From Kiritimatiellales bacterium (GTDB taxonomy: Bacteria; Verrucomicrobiota; Kiritimatiellia; Kiritimatiellales; Pontiellaceae): a stretch of DNA of 64,000 bases. The stretch spans positions 1 through 64,000 of the forward strand of contig JAIPJC010000002.1 of NCBI GenBank assembly GCA_021734345.1. Direction: 5' to 3'. The notes under the pieces were generated by a model. It had not been told where the DNA came from and ran no database searches. It saw only the letters and a list, made by a program, of their open reading frames with translations. Positions 1-9,094 of this stretch are shown piece after piece. The position numbers were made by a program, and so were the translations under genes. How positions within the stretch are numbered: position 1 is the stretch's first letter; each line of letters opens with the position of its first letter.

Positions 1-825
1 GGCGATCTCGATCGCGACAGCGTCGTGCGCGCTAGCGCGCTGATCGTCGCCGCGGAAATCGCGGAGATCGAAGGCAGCCGCGATCTCAACGTTCGCCTTA
101 ATCTTTGCACCGCCATCAGCGAGGTTTGGCTCGACGAGCTGTTCCCGGACGACATGGAAGAGAAGGTCGAGGCGGTATTCGATCCGGTCTTGAAGCGCGT
201 GGTTTCCAAGCAGTGGAAATCGTTCCGCGGACTTGAGTTGCATGCGCGGATGGTGCAGGAGGTCGATCCGCAGCAGGCGGCGGAAATCATGGCCGAGGAG
301 GTGTTGTCCGGTCGGCTTGAACTGCTGAAGTGGGACGAGCAGGTGGAAAACTGGATTGCGCGCGTCAATTGTTTGGCGGCGGGGTGTCCCGACTATGGAA
401 TTCCATTCATCGACGCAGAAGCGCGGCGCGCCATGGTGCAGGAGATCTGCCTCGGAGCCGTCTGCAAGCGCGACCTGAAAGACCGGTCGGTATGGAAGGT
501 GGTCAAGTCGTGGCTGTCGCCCGTGCAGTTGGAGATGGTGGAGAAGCAGGCGCCGGAGCGGATACAGCTGCCGAGCGGGATCAGCGCCAAGGTGCGCTAC
601 GAAGCGGACCAGCCGCCCGTGGTTTCGGCGACGATCCAAAAGCTCTACGGACTGGAAGAGGTTCCAAGGATTGGATTCGGCCGGATCCCGGTGGTGGTCG
701 AAGCGCTCGCTCCGAACCAGCGGCCCCAGCAAAAGACGCAGGACATGAAATCGTTCTGGGCCAACACCTATCCGGTGCTGAAGAAGGAGTTGAAGGGACG
801 CTATCCCAAGCATGACTGGCGCTAA
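1..825 (+). CDS. hrpB: ATP-dependent helicase HrpB, C-terminal part (5' end outside window)
   Basis: The reading frame is open from base 1, so the gene begins upstream; about 274 C-terminal residues are visible. The end matches the HrpB C-terminal domain: a segment of the QDMKSFWANTYPVLKKEL type followed by the family's characteristic closing GRYPKHDW. HrpB is a DEAH-box-type helicase-like protein of about 800 residues; the helicase motifs lie outside the window. Its exact cellular role is poorly defined. A GTG at base 25 is only an internal valine codon and should not be taken as the start. The 139 bases to the next gene hold no feature I recognise. Confidence 0.85.
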   Translation, partial: GDLDRDSVVRASALIVAAEIAEIEGSRDLNVRLNLCTAISEVWLDELFPDDMEEKVEAVFDPVLKRVVSKQWKSFRGLELHARMVQEVDPQQAAEIMAEEVLSGRLELLKWDEQVENWIARVNCLAAGCPDYGIPFIDAEARRAMVQEICLGAVCKRDLKDRSVWKVVKSWLSPVQLEMVEKQAPERIQLPSGISAKVRYEADQPPVVSATIQKLYGLEEVPRIGFGRIPVVVEALAPNQRPQQKTQDMKSFWANTYPVLKKELKGRYPKHDWR

Positions 826-964
826 AACAGAACCGCTTGCCGAGAATGTACAAGGATGGGCGGTAGTTCTACAAGACGGCGGGCATTAATCATGTAATGT
901 GCTGTACGACTGTTGGTCCACGTTTCGTCCATTGGAGGACTTGATACAACCCGGAGAGTACCGC

Positions 965-2347
965 ATGAGAATGATTTCGAACCCATCCCGCCGTGGCGTA
1001 CTGGCCGCCGGGGCCGCCCTTGCCGCCTTCAACCTTGTTCCCGGATCCGTTCTGGCGCAGGCCGCGAACAAGAAGAAACAACAGGAAGACCTTCCGCAGC
1101 TGCCGCCAAGCGAACGACTCAATCTTGGGTTTGTGGGAGCCGGGGGAAAGGGCTCGCAGAATATCCGCGGATGTTCGGCGCACAATATCTCTGCGCTATG
1201 CGACGTGGATGCGGTTCGGGCGGCGGATATATTCAATAAACATCCAACGGCCAAGCGGTTCGACGATTGGCGCGTTTTTCTCGACAAGGAAGCGAAGAAC
1301 CTCGACGCGGTGGTGGTGTCAACACCCGACCACAACCATGCGATCGTAACCATGGCGGCGATGCAGCTGGGCTTGCCCGTCTACTGCGAAAAGCCGCTCA
1401 CCCGCACTATTTCCGAAGCACGCGCCTTGGCGGAGTATGCGCGCAAAAACAAGATTGTCACCCAGATGGGCAACCAGGGTCATGCTACCGAAGGCGCCCG
1501 CATGACGAACGAGTGGATCCAGTCCGGCCTGCTGGGCGAAATCCGCGAAGTGCATTGCTGGACCAATCGGCCTATCTGGCCGCAAGGCATCGTCCGCCCG
1601 GCGGCGGAGCCGGTTCCTTCCACGATGAACTGGGACGTGTGGCTCGGCCCGGCGCCGCAGGCTCCGTACAACCACGAGATCGCCCCGTTCAATTGGCGTG
1701 GGTTCTGGGACTATGGCGCAGGCGCGCTGGGCGACATGGGCGCGCACATCATGGATCATCCGGTGTGGGCGCTCGGTCTCGGCGCTCCGTTGGGCGTGGA
1801 GGCAGAGTTCGAACGTGCCAATCCCGCCAGTGCAAAGGACTCCTTCCCCGTCTCCACGATCATCACCTACCAGTTCGCGGCGCGCGGCAAACTGCCTCCG
1901 GTGACCTTGAAATGGTACGATGGAAAAAACCTGCCGCCGCGACCGGAGGCGTTGGAGGCGGAACGCACTATACCCGGCAGCGGAGTCATCTACTATGGCA
2001 GCAAGCATTGCATGATGCACAGCAGCCATGGCGGAACGCCGCGTATTTTCCCGGAAGTGGAAATGCAGGAAGTCGCCAAGGGCGGACTGCTCCCGCCCAA
2101 AACCATTACGCGCTCTCCGGGGCACTACGAGGAATGGCTCCAGGCGGTGAAGGACAAGGATTACGAAGGGACGAAGTCGAAGTTCGACTATTCCGGACCG
2201 TTGACCGAGACCATCCTGCTCGGTTGCGTCGCCACGCGTGTTGGATCAGGCATCAAACTTGCGTGGGACAGCGCAAGCATGAAGACTAACAACGATCTCG
2301 CCAACCGGTATGTCCACCACGACTACCGCAAGGGCTGGTCGTTATAG
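965..2347 (+). CDS. Gfo/Idh/MocA family oxidoreductase with Tat signal
   Basis: The 460-residue protein has an N-terminal twin-arginine leader (SRRGVLAAG at residues 7-15, hydrophobic stretch, then a VLAQA-type cleavage site), so it is probably exported folded with its NAD(P) cofactor. A Rossmann segment (LGFVGAGGKGS), a VVVSTPDHNH motif and the EKP signature (YCEKPLTR) identify the Gfo/Idh/MocA family. Members oxidise or reduce sugar hydroxyls; exported members are abundant in PVC polysaccharide degraders. The ATG at 965 is preferred over an upstream in-frame start at 899 because it places the Tat motif at the N-terminus and follows a GGAGAG ribosome site. The gene ends tail-to-tail with, and overlaps by 6 bases, the ligase-like gene on the other strand. 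Substrate unknown. Confidence 0.85.
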   Translation: MRMISNPSRRGVLAAGAALAAFNLVPGSVLAQAANKKKQQEDLPQLPPSERLNLGFVGAGGKGSQNIRGCSAHNISALCDVDAVRAADIFNKHPTAKRFDDWRVFLDKEAKNLDAVVVSTPDHNHAIVTMAAMQLGLPVYCEKPLTRTISEARALAEYARKNKIVTQMGNQGHATEGARMTNEWIQSGLLGEIREVHCWTNRPIWPQGIVRPAAEPVPSTMNWDVWLGPAPQAPYNHEIAPFNWRGFWDYGAGALGDMGAHIMDHPVWALGLGAPLGVEAEFERANPASAKDSFPVSTIITYQFAARGKLPPVTLKWYDGKNLPPRPEALEAERTIPGSGVIYYGSKHCMMHSSHGGTPRIFPEVEMQEVAKGGLLPPKTITRSPGHYEEWLQAVKDKDYEGTKSKFDYSGPLTETILLGCVATRVGSGIKLAWDSASMKTNNDLANRYVHHDYRKGWSL

Positions 2348-3571
2348 CGATGGATCGGGAATCGGGGTCTCGCTCCCGGTTCGTCGTTCGGGGCATACGC
2401 CGATAATTTCGGGAACGGCGCCGCCGGCGCGGATCACCTGGATGCAGTCGCCGATTCTCAAATCCATCGCCCGGATATGCGCGAGATTGTGCAGCGTTGC
2501 GTTCTGAGTCGTGGCTCCTTGAAGTTCGACCGGTTCAAAGCGGGCGATGGGGGTTGATTTTCCGGTGGCACCGCGCGCCCAATCGACGCCCAGCAACCGG
2601 GTCTCCACTGGCCTGTCCTTGTATTTCCTGGCCAATGCGCCGTGCGGATGGTGCGCGGTTGCCCCGAGGTGTTCAAAGGCCGCGCGGTCATCCAGTTTAA
2701 TGACGACTCCATCGGTCGGAAACAGAAAGCCCGCCCGCTGTTGGTTCAGTGCGGCGACGGTCGAGAGCACGTCGGATGCGGCCACGGTGCGGCTCTCGAT
2801 GGTTGGCAGTCCGACGGATTCCAATAGAGCCAGGGCTTCGGTGTGCGTGGCGGGCATCGGTTCGGTGGCGAGCACGTCAAACAGCTGGATGGCGAGTCCG
2901 CGGTTGGCGATTTCGGCGTAGTCGGACAGGTTGAGCGTTCCAGCCGCGGTGTTGCGCGGGCTTTTAAGTGGAGACTGCCCGGTTTCGGCCCGCCGCCGGT
3001 TGAGGGCCTCGAACGCGGGGAAGGGAAGCAGTACCTCGCCGCGCACGTCGAGTTGTGCGGGGGCATTGGTCAGCGCAACGGGCACGACTCCGCTGGCGAG
3101 AATGGCCGATGTGACATCCACGCCCGTTTTTCCATCGCCTCGGGTGGCGGCCTGCACGAGCAAGCCATCGCAATAGCTCAACACGACCGTCAGGCCGTCG
3201 ATCTTGGGTTCGACGCAGTAGAGGAGGTTGGTGCCGCAGTTTTCGAGGAAGGTTTCGACGGCCTCGTCGGTATAGGCTTTCTGAAGGCTCAGGATCGGGA
3301 TGGCGTGGACAACGTGATTCGATGGTTCAGAAGGTGGCGCTCCGACCGGGGATGCGGAGGCCAGTTCGGGATACTCCGCCGCGAGTCGGTCATATTGGGA
3401 GCGCAGGGCATCGTACGCCGCATCGCTCATGAGCGACGAATGATGGTTGTAGTAGGCCTCGTCGGCCTGCCGCAGAATCAGCCGCAGGTTGTCGGCCTGC
3501 TGTACGAAGGAGAGCGGCGCGGCGGAGCACGACAGATGGACGACGATAAAAAACAAGAGCACGTTGCGCAT
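2342..3571 (-). CDS. LigB-like NAD-dependent DNA ligase, truncated and with a signal peptide
   Basis: The 409-residue protein starts with a signal peptide-like segment (hydrophobic residues 3-17, SAAPL), then domain Ia-like sequence (residues 22-75), the adenylation domain with the nucleotidyl-lysine motif EPKIDG (Lys123), RGDG and RGEVLLP motifs, and an OB-fold (TQNATLHN, RAGGAVPE). It stops there: the zinc finger, helix-hairpin-helix and BRCT domains of LigA are absent (LigA is about 670 residues). Escherichia coli LigB is likewise short and has a signal-like N-terminus. Chemistry expected is NAD-dependent nick sealing, but location outside the cytoplasm would be odd because NAD would have to be available. 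Strand-specific function is therefore uncertain, though the family call is strong. Confidence 0.82.
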   Translation of the reverse strand: MRNVLLFFIVVHLSCSAAPLSFVQQADNLRLILRQADEAYYNHHSSLMSDAAYDALRSQYDRLAAEYPELASASPVGAPPSEPSNHVVHAIPILSLQKAYTDEAVETFLENCGTNLLYCVEPKIDGLTVVLSYCDGLLVQAATRGDGKTGVDVTSAILASGVVPVALTNAPAQLDVRGEVLLPFPAFEALNRRRAETGQSPLKSPRNTAAGTLNLSDYAEIANRGLAIQLFDVLATEPMPATHTEALALLESVGLPTIESRTVAASDVLSTVAALNQQRAGFLFPTDGVVIKLDDRAAFEHLGATAHHPHGALARKYKDRPVETRLLGVDWARGATGKSTPIARFEPVELQGATTQNATLHNLAHIRAMDLRIGDCIQVIRAGGAVPEIIGVCPERRTGSETPIPDPSL

Positions 3572-3658
3572 GGCTGAATGTTCCTTTTTAATTTAACGAA
3601 TAAAAAGAAAGTATTCAGTAAGGCGAGATTTGTAAACGATTGTTTTCCGCTGAAAAAG

Positions 3659-4951
3659 CTAGAAGCTGTAGCGTACGCCGAGGTTGACGTTGCTGTCGTT
3701 TTGGAACTGGCCGAAGAAGGTGTAGTCGTGTTCGCCGAGGAAAATGTTTCCGTTGGCGGTAAGTGTCCAGTGGTCGGACAGTTTATAGGTCGCGGCGGGG
3801 CGCAGGTAGGCGTCTTGGTCGCTGGGCGAGTAGAAGGTGAAAAGGCTGAGTACCAGGTTTTGGTTCATCAGCATCTGCGTCAGGCGCAAGGTGAGTACAT
3901 GGCGGAATTCATCGCGCGCGGTGCCGGGAGGAACGCCCGCCTCGTACTTCCCGTGATCCATCATCCATTCGACGTAGTACTGTGCGCCCGCTGAAAGGTT
4001 TTTCACCACTTCGCGCTCGTAGCCGGTCAGGAAACGGGCTTCCGAATTGGGGACATACGGATTGGTTCCGCTTGTGTCTTCGCGCGAATCGTAGTAGCCC
4101 GCCTCGGCATTGACGAGGCCGCTTCCGAGCGCGCCCTGCACGCTGGCGCCATAGACGTCGAGGCGAGGGAAATAGTTGTTGCCCGTGCCCGGATCAAACC
4201 CGGTCGGGCTTTTCCAGAAGCCGTGGTAGGCATAGAGCGCCGCCTCGTAGCTGAGGATCGGCCGGTAGAAGCGTGCAGAGATTTCATCGTCCTTGAACCA
4301 ATCGTCGCGGCGGTTGGCATCGACCGGTTGATTCTGCCCGACAAGGGATGTTCCGTTCCAGTAGGAAACGCGGCGACCGTCGACGTAGCGGTCGGCATCC
4401 ATGCGCGGGGTATAGGCAATGTCGAAGCTGCCGATGCTCGGAAAAAAGCTGGCGAAGACCGCATCCGACGGAGCCTTCAGATATTCCTCGTCGCGTCCGA
4501 GCAGGAACGAGTTCCAATCCTTGGGAAACAGGTCGTTGATGAACAGCAGGTCGCCCGTTCCCCAGGTGAGGATCTGGCGGCCGATCTTCAAGTCGGAGCT
4601 GGTTGCCGGGGAAAAGAGCACGTTGAGTTCGCGCAGGTCGGCAAAGCCGTCGCCATTCTCCAGATCGACGTTGCCGCGGTCGGTGGCGAGATCGTCGTAG
4701 ACGAAGTCGGTACGCGCGTTGAACTCGCCCCAGTCGAAGTAGGTCTTCGAATCGAGTTGGAGGCGCAGTTCCGTCAGGCTCCGGTCGTCCTCGTGCGGAT
4801 CGTTCTGCGTTCGAACCCCCGCGCGTCCATCGACGAAGCCGTGCAGCTCGGTATCTGCCGCATGTGCTCCTGTTGTCAGGAGCAATGCGGACAGAAGGCT
4901 ATAGCCCATAGGCTTTAGGCTTTGGGTCGTTTCTTTCAAGCGGGTTTTCAT
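3659..4951 (-). CDS. Outer-membrane beta-barrel protein (DUF1302/porin-like)
   Basis: The 430-residue protein has a signal peptide (residues 13-34, ending AHA) and then alternating amphipathic strands rich in aromatic residues and Asp/Asn, ending in YSF, the C-terminal aromatic typical of outer-membrane barrels. Segments such as LKIGRQILTWG and LFPKDW resemble the DUF1302/porin-type barrels that sit next to MMPL-type RND pumps and LolA-like proteins. It is the last gene of the operon RND pump, LolA-like protein, barrel. The start at 4951 is chosen because it follows GGGAGG at 7 bases; an in-frame TTG six bases upstream is less likely. Probable role: outer-membrane partner of the pump, moving lipid or another hydrophobic compound. 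Substrate unknown. Confidence 0.72.
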   Translation of the reverse strand: MKTRLKETTQSLKPMGYSLLSALLLTTGAHAADTELHGFVDGRAGVRTQNDPHEDDRSLTELRLQLDSKTYFDWGEFNARTDFVYDDLATDRGNVDLENGDGFADLRELNVLFSPATSSDLKIGRQILTWGTGDLLFINDLFPKDWNSFLLGRDEEYLKAPSDAVFASFFPSIGSFDIAYTPRMDADRYVDGRRVSYWNGTSLVGQNQPVDANRRDDWFKDDEISARFYRPILSYEAALYAYHGFWKSPTGFDPGTGNNYFPRLDVYGASVQGALGSGLVNAEAGYYDSREDTSGTNPYVPNSEARFLTGYEREVVKNLSAGAQYYVEWMMDHGKYEAGVPPGTARDEFRHVLTLRLTQMLMNQNLVLSLFTFYSPSDQDAYLRPAATYKLSDHWTLTANGNIFLGEHDYTFFGQFQNDSNVNLGVRYSF

Positions 4952-4992
4952 GATCAATCCTCCCTAAAGCCCAAGGCCTAAAGTCCATAGCC
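4897..4992 (-). repeat. Imperfect inverted repeat enclosing the ribosome site and start codon of the beta-barrel gene
   Basis: Two 30-base arms, 4963-4992 and 4897-4926, are inverted copies matching at 23 of 30 positions. The segment between them holds most of the ribosome site and the ATG at 4951. Transcribed, they could fold into a hairpin exposing or hiding the start. One arm is in coding sequence, the other begins at the stop codon of the gene before it. Confidence 0.6.
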
Positions 4993-5774
4993 TATTTCGT
5001 TACTTCGCGCGGCGGCCTTCTCAGGAAGCGTTCGGTGAAGATGTTTTCGTCGAGGCCGATGTTGTATTCGATGTTGTTGAACGTGTTGACCGTGGAGCCG
5101 CCGGTGTTGAGGTCTTTCACGACGGATTCGGTCACGGTCGGGAAGCCCTGTATGGTTTCAACCTTGGTGGCCTCGACGGTGCGGTAGAGCTTGCCGTTCT
5201 TGTCGAAGTATTCCGCTGCGCGCGGCAGGAACGTATCCTTGTCGATCTTGACGGTGTAGGTCGAAAACTCGACGTCGCCGGGTTTCTTCGGCGTGTTCTT
5301 TACGACATACTGCGTGCCGGTGGTTTCAACCAGCTCGTGCGTGTCTTCGTTCAGGTTTCGGCCGGAAACGTCTTCATAGACGAAGTCGGAGCCGACGAAC
5401 GACGTGCGCTTGTCGCCGGGCGCGATGCTGCGTTTGAGGTTGAGCGCCGGCAGCCACATCCAGCGGCTGTCGTCCTTGCCTTCCGCCACTTCCTTCCAGA
5501 CGAGGAAGACCTGCTTGTAGAGGTCGGCGGGTTCCTTGAAGTAGACGTAGAACTTCTGGCTTCCGCCTTCGGTGTTCATGCGCAACAGCGCAAACTTGCG
5601 CGTCCGGGTGGAGCCGCTCTTGTCGATAATGTTCATCTCGACCTCGGCGCGGCCGTCCTTGCCGGCATAATACGCCGCCGTGTTGGCCTTGTTTACGATT
5701 TCGTCCACGGAGAGTTCTGCAAAACTGCTCGCGGCCAATCCCAGCAGTACGGATGTCATGATTGTTTTCTTCAT
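4992..5774 (-). CDS. LolA-like outer-membrane lipoprotein-sorting family protein
   Basis: The 260-residue protein has a signal peptide (MKKTIMTSVLLGLAASSFA) and the fold-family features of LolA-like proteins found beside RND pumps (PF17131 type): MxIxDxxGxxRTRKF, YFKEPADL, a RWMWLPAL-KR-I segment, and a FxGSDFxYEDV segment. It probably acts in the periplasm, carrying a lipidic substrate between the MMPL pump and the outer membrane. The start at 5774 is chosen because it has a GGAGGA ribosome site and gives a clean signal peptide; a longer frame adds 30 unrelated residues. It follows the pump gene by only 2 bases, so translation is likely coupled. Lipid versus lipoprotein substrate cannot be told from sequence. 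Confidence 0.8.
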   Translation of the reverse strand: MKKTIMTSVLLGLAASSFAELSVDEIVNKANTAAYYAGKDGRAEVEMNIIDKSGSTRTRKFALLRMNTEGGSQKFYVYFKEPADLYKQVFLVWKEVAEGKDDSRWMWLPALNLKRSIAPGDKRTSFVGSDFVYEDVSGRNLNEDTHELVETTGTQYVVKNTPKKPGDVEFSTYTVKIDKDTFLPRAAEYFDKNGKLYRTVEATKVETIQGFPTVTESVVKDLNTGGSTVNTFNNIEYNIGLDENIFTERFLRRPPREVTK

Positions 5775-5776
5775 TT

Positions 5777-8707
5777 CTAGTCCTCCTTCGAGACTTCGGG
5801 TTTGAACAAATATTTCTTCAATGCGGTGATGAGCGCGGCGAGAATGAACAGGGTGGCGAGCCACGACACCGCCATGATGGTGGCGAGGAAGAAGCCAACG
5901 GTCTTGTAGGGCACGAGCGGCGCGAACAGCAGCGGCGTGAAGCCGATTGAGATAATGATCGCGTTGCGGCTGATCGCGATTGCCGGCTCCTGGAACATGA
6001 ACGGAATGGCTTCCTTCCAGCTGCCATGTTGCTTGGTCAGCTCCTTCGCCCGTTCAAGGAAGTGGATCGCAAAGTCGACGCTCAAGCCCAGTGTCAGCGA
6101 GGAGAGCACGGCAACGGGCATGTCGTAGTCCTTGCCGACGAGGCCGATCAATCCGTAGATGAAGGTGATCGTGACGCTCAGCGGAATCATGGCCAGCAGG
6201 CCATAAAGCGGCGAGCGGAACAGCACCATCATCATGATCAGCACGACGACGAAGCTGCTCAGCAGCGAGTTCATCATGCCGGCGACCATCTTGTCCTGCC
6301 ACACGACGTTGAGATAGGTCAGCCCCGCCCAGCCGACATCGAGCTTGGTCGGAGCGGGATTCTCCTCCATCCATTTTTCGGTGGCGGCGACCACGGCTTC
6401 CATGTCGGTGTTGTCGCCACTCTTCAACTGGATCCAGAGGTTCACTTCGTTGTAGTCCTTGGTGACGAGGTGGAAGAGGCTGTCCTTCTTCTTCATGCCT
6501 TCAAGCTGGGAGAAGACCTGCGCCACGGCGGACGGGTTTGGTGAAATGGCGTAGAATGCACGGTTGCGTTCCATCGGCGCTTCGGCGGAATAGTTGAGCT
6601 CATAGTTGGCCTTCTTGAGCGCGTCGACGGCGGAACTGGTTTTTCCAACGGTTGGAATTTCCTTGAGGAACGCCTGCAGCTTGCCGACATACGCCAGCAT
6701 CTCCGGCTGCTTGAAGGCGGGCGCATTGGCGTTGGCGCGCATCTCGAACAGGAAGTCGACAAAGGAGAGCGCGCTGTTTTCGTCGATGATCGACAGGGCC
6801 TTGTCTTGCAGATCCGCGCCTTCCAGATTTTGGAAGCCGAGCATCCGTTCGGCAAAGGTTTTGCGCGAGGCCTCGTCGCCCTTTTCGGCGATGGCCGCGG
6901 CCAGTTTTTCGTAGGTCAGGCCTGCGGGGTCGAGATAGTTGATGGCATCGCCTAGGCTGTTCCATGTGCCGGAAACGGTTGCGTCCAGCACGGCGGCTTG
7001 ATCGGTCAGCTGGGCGTAGCAACGGTCTTCATCCTTAGGGTCTGCGGAGTCGAGCAGTGACAGGAACTTTCCCGTCGCCACCGGCTGGGTTGCGCCAAAC
7101 CGTGCAAGGGCGGCGGTGCGCATGGTGGCGATCTGTTCGGCGCAGGTGGACAGCTGGATCTGCTCCGGCTTGAGCGTGAGGTAGGCGGTATAGGTTCCGG
7201 CAAAGTGGTCGTTGAGCACGCGGTCGGCCACGCGGATGCGGTGGTTCTGCGTAAACCATTTGACCGGGTTGTCGTTGACCTTGATCGTCGAGATGCCAAA
7301 GGCCGAGAGGGCGATGATGAACAGGGTGAAGGCGAGGATCAGTTTCCAGCGGCGATAGGAAACGCGGCCGAAGCTGCCGAGCACGTGGCCGAGCATCCCG
7401 TGGCTGTGCGTTTCGGCTTCCGGCTTGAGCTGGTCGAGCATCTTGGTGCGGACGAAGAGCATGATGTAGGCGGGGATAAACGTCATCGTCAGCACCCATG
7501 CCAGCGCGACGCCGAAGGCGACGTGCAGGCCGAACACCTTTACCGGCGGGATCGGCGTCGTGGCCAGCGAGGCAAAGCCGGCGATGGTCGTGAGCGAGGT
7601 GTAGAGCATCGGCATGAAGAGGTGCCCGATGATGTGCTTGATGGTTTTCGCCTTGTCGCGGTAGATGTGGTAGCTGTCGAAAAACTCGCTGAGAATATGC
7701 ACGGAGTCGGCCACCGAGATCGGCATCAGGAAGATGGCGATCATGGAGCTCATGATGTGTACCTTGAACCCGAGCCCGATCAGCAGGCCCATGGTGGCGA
7801 CGACACTGATGATGGCAACGATCATCGGCGCAATGATCAGCGAGATGCGACGGAAGAAGAAGAGTAGCAGCAGGAAGATCGCCAGTCCGGCCAGCGGCGC
7901 GGAGGTGGCCATCTGTACGAGCATTTCGACGCCGAAGGTATCCTGCGCCACCGGCTGGCCGGTGATGTACACCTGATCGCCGCCGCTCCATTCCCCGGTC
8001 AGGTTTTCGACGAGGTTGGCCACGTTGTAGGAGTAGGTTTTTGCACGGATTGGAATATAGAGGGCGATCGCCTTGCCGTCCTCCGAAACGAGCGTGCCCT
8101 TGTAGAGCGGGTTGTTCATCGCGTCGTCGCGAACCACCATCGCCTCTTCGCGCGTTCGCGGCGCATGCTCCATTAGATACTCGATCTTCAGCTGCCCGTG
8201 GTCGGCCTGCTTGATGTTGTCGACGACGCTCGGACTGATGATTTCCTTGGCGATGATCGCGGAGGTGCCGTCGGCATCGAACAGGCGGTTGACGTCGTTG
8301 CTAAAAACCTTGGCGAGCGCGCGCTTCCATGCACTGGAGGGCTCCAGTTGCGGTGCGAATGGCTTGCCGTCGCGATCCACCTCCGGTAGTCCTGCGGAAT
8401 TCCGGTGAAGGCTGACCAGCTCCTTGGTGAGGGCGTCGATCCGGCCGAGGGTGTCGACGTTGAAGATCCCGTCGGCGTTCTTGTCGTTGACGATGCGGAG
8501 GATGACGAAGTCGTAGAGGTTGTACTTGGCCTTGACCTGGTTGTGGAAGACACGGATGTATTCATCCTCCGCGAGCATGTTTTCCGGATCGTTGTCGAAG
8601 GAAACCTTTGGGAACTGCGCGCCGAAAAAAACCGTGATCGCCACGGACAGAATCATGATGATCCACGGGAACCGGACGCTGAAACTGGTCATTCTAAGTC
8701 GTTTCAT
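5777..8707 (-). CDS. MMPL-family RND transporter
   Basis: The 976-residue protein has the RND layout: a membrane segment at residues 12-30, a large periplasmic loop, a cluster of five membrane helices (about 260-430), another single helix, a second loop, and a second helix cluster near the C-terminus. The helix-4-like segments (PISVADSVHILSEF and LGLSVDFAIHFLER) carry the paired motifs of MMPL/SSD-type exporters, with the conserved Asp residues for proton coupling. It is probably an inner-membrane exporter of hydrophobic compounds. The ATG at 8707 has GAGGAG 7 bases upstream. It is first in an operon with the LolA-like and barrel genes, with the ArsR gene just upstream on the same strand. Confidence 0.85.
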   Translation of the reverse strand: MKRLRMTSFSVRFPWIIMILSVAITVFFGAQFPKVSFDNDPENMLAEDEYIRVFHNQVKAKYNLYDFVILRIVNDKNADGIFNVDTLGRIDALTKELVSLHRNSAGLPEVDRDGKPFAPQLEPSSAWKRALAKVFSNDVNRLFDADGTSAIIAKEIISPSVVDNIKQADHGQLKIEYLMEHAPRTREEAMVVRDDAMNNPLYKGTLVSEDGKAIALYIPIRAKTYSYNVANLVENLTGEWSGGDQVYITGQPVAQDTFGVEMLVQMATSAPLAGLAIFLLLLFFFRRISLIIAPMIVAIISVVATMGLLIGLGFKVHIMSSMIAIFLMPISVADSVHILSEFFDSYHIYRDKAKTIKHIIGHLFMPMLYTSLTTIAGFASLATTPIPPVKVFGLHVAFGVALAWVLTMTFIPAYIMLFVRTKMLDQLKPEAETHSHGMLGHVLGSFGRVSYRRWKLILAFTLFIIALSAFGISTIKVNDNPVKWFTQNHRIRVADRVLNDHFAGTYTAYLTLKPEQIQLSTCAEQIATMRTAALARFGATQPVATGKFLSLLDSADPKDEDRCYAQLTDQAAVLDATVSGTWNSLGDAINYLDPAGLTYEKLAAAIAEKGDEASRKTFAERMLGFQNLEGADLQDKALSIIDENSALSFVDFLFEMRANANAPAFKQPEMLAYVGKLQAFLKEIPTVGKTSSAVDALKKANYELNYSAEAPMERNRAFYAISPNPSAVAQVFSQLEGMKKKDSLFHLVTKDYNEVNLWIQLKSGDNTDMEAVVAATEKWMEENPAPTKLDVGWAGLTYLNVVWQDKMVAGMMNSLLSSFVVVLIMMMVLFRSPLYGLLAMIPLSVTITFIYGLIGLVGKDYDMPVAVLSSLTLGLSVDFAIHFLERAKELTKQHGSWKEAIPFMFQEPAIAISRNAIIISIGFTPLLFAPLVPYKTVGFFLATIMAVSWLATLFILAALITALKKYLFKPEVSKED

Positions 8708-8760
8708 GAATATCTCCTCGGGGGAACGTAAACCCTTATAAATTCATACGGAATAAATGT

Positions 8761-9087
8761 CTATCGATTGTTTTCACAGCACGAGCAAATGCAGTTGAGC
8801 AAGGCAATGGGGCGGTGGTCGGCGATCGAATACCAAACCGCTTTGCCGCGCCGTTCGGTTTTCAGCAATCCAACGCGGCGCATGTGGTTAAGGTGCTGCG
8901 AGGTGGCCGATTGGGCGAGACCAAGATATTCGGAAATGTCGCACACCGGCAGCTCGTCGGCCGTGTTGAGCAGATCAACGATCCGCAGCCGCGCCGGATG
9001 CGCCAGCGTCCGCAACATATCCGCCGCCTGGCCGACCGCTTCCGGCGCCATCTTTTCGAGTGAGCAATTCAAAACTTTTGCTTTCAT
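8761..9087 (-). CDS. ArsR/SmtB-family transcriptional repressor
   Basis: This is a small winged-helix repressor (108 residues from the 9087 start): LRTLAHPARLRIVDLL, then recognition region LGLAQSATSQHLNHMRRVGLL and wing RRGKAVWYSI. Cysteines occur at the start of helix 3 (LPVCDIS) and in a C-terminal cluster (CICSCC), so it may sense a metal or thiol/persulfide; the DH..H alpha-5 zinc site of SmtB is not clear. Three in-frame ATGs (9099, 9093, 9087) are possible; 9099 lies inside the likely -10 box, so 9087 is preferred, which would make the transcript nearly leaderless. It sits 53 bases before the RND operon on the same strand and probably represses itself and that operon. Confidence 0.85.
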   Translation of the reverse strand: MKAKVLNCSLEKMAPEAVGQAADMLRTLAHPARLRIVDLLNTADELPVCDISEYLGLAQSATSQHLNHMRRVGLLKTERRGKAVWYSIADHRPIALLNCICSCCENNR

Positions 9088-9094
9088 GGCCATC

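Noticed and set aside
899-964. Upstream extension of the first Gfo/Idh gene
   Set aside because: It would hide the twin-arginine motif 22 residues inside the protein, and a better ribosome site precedes 965.
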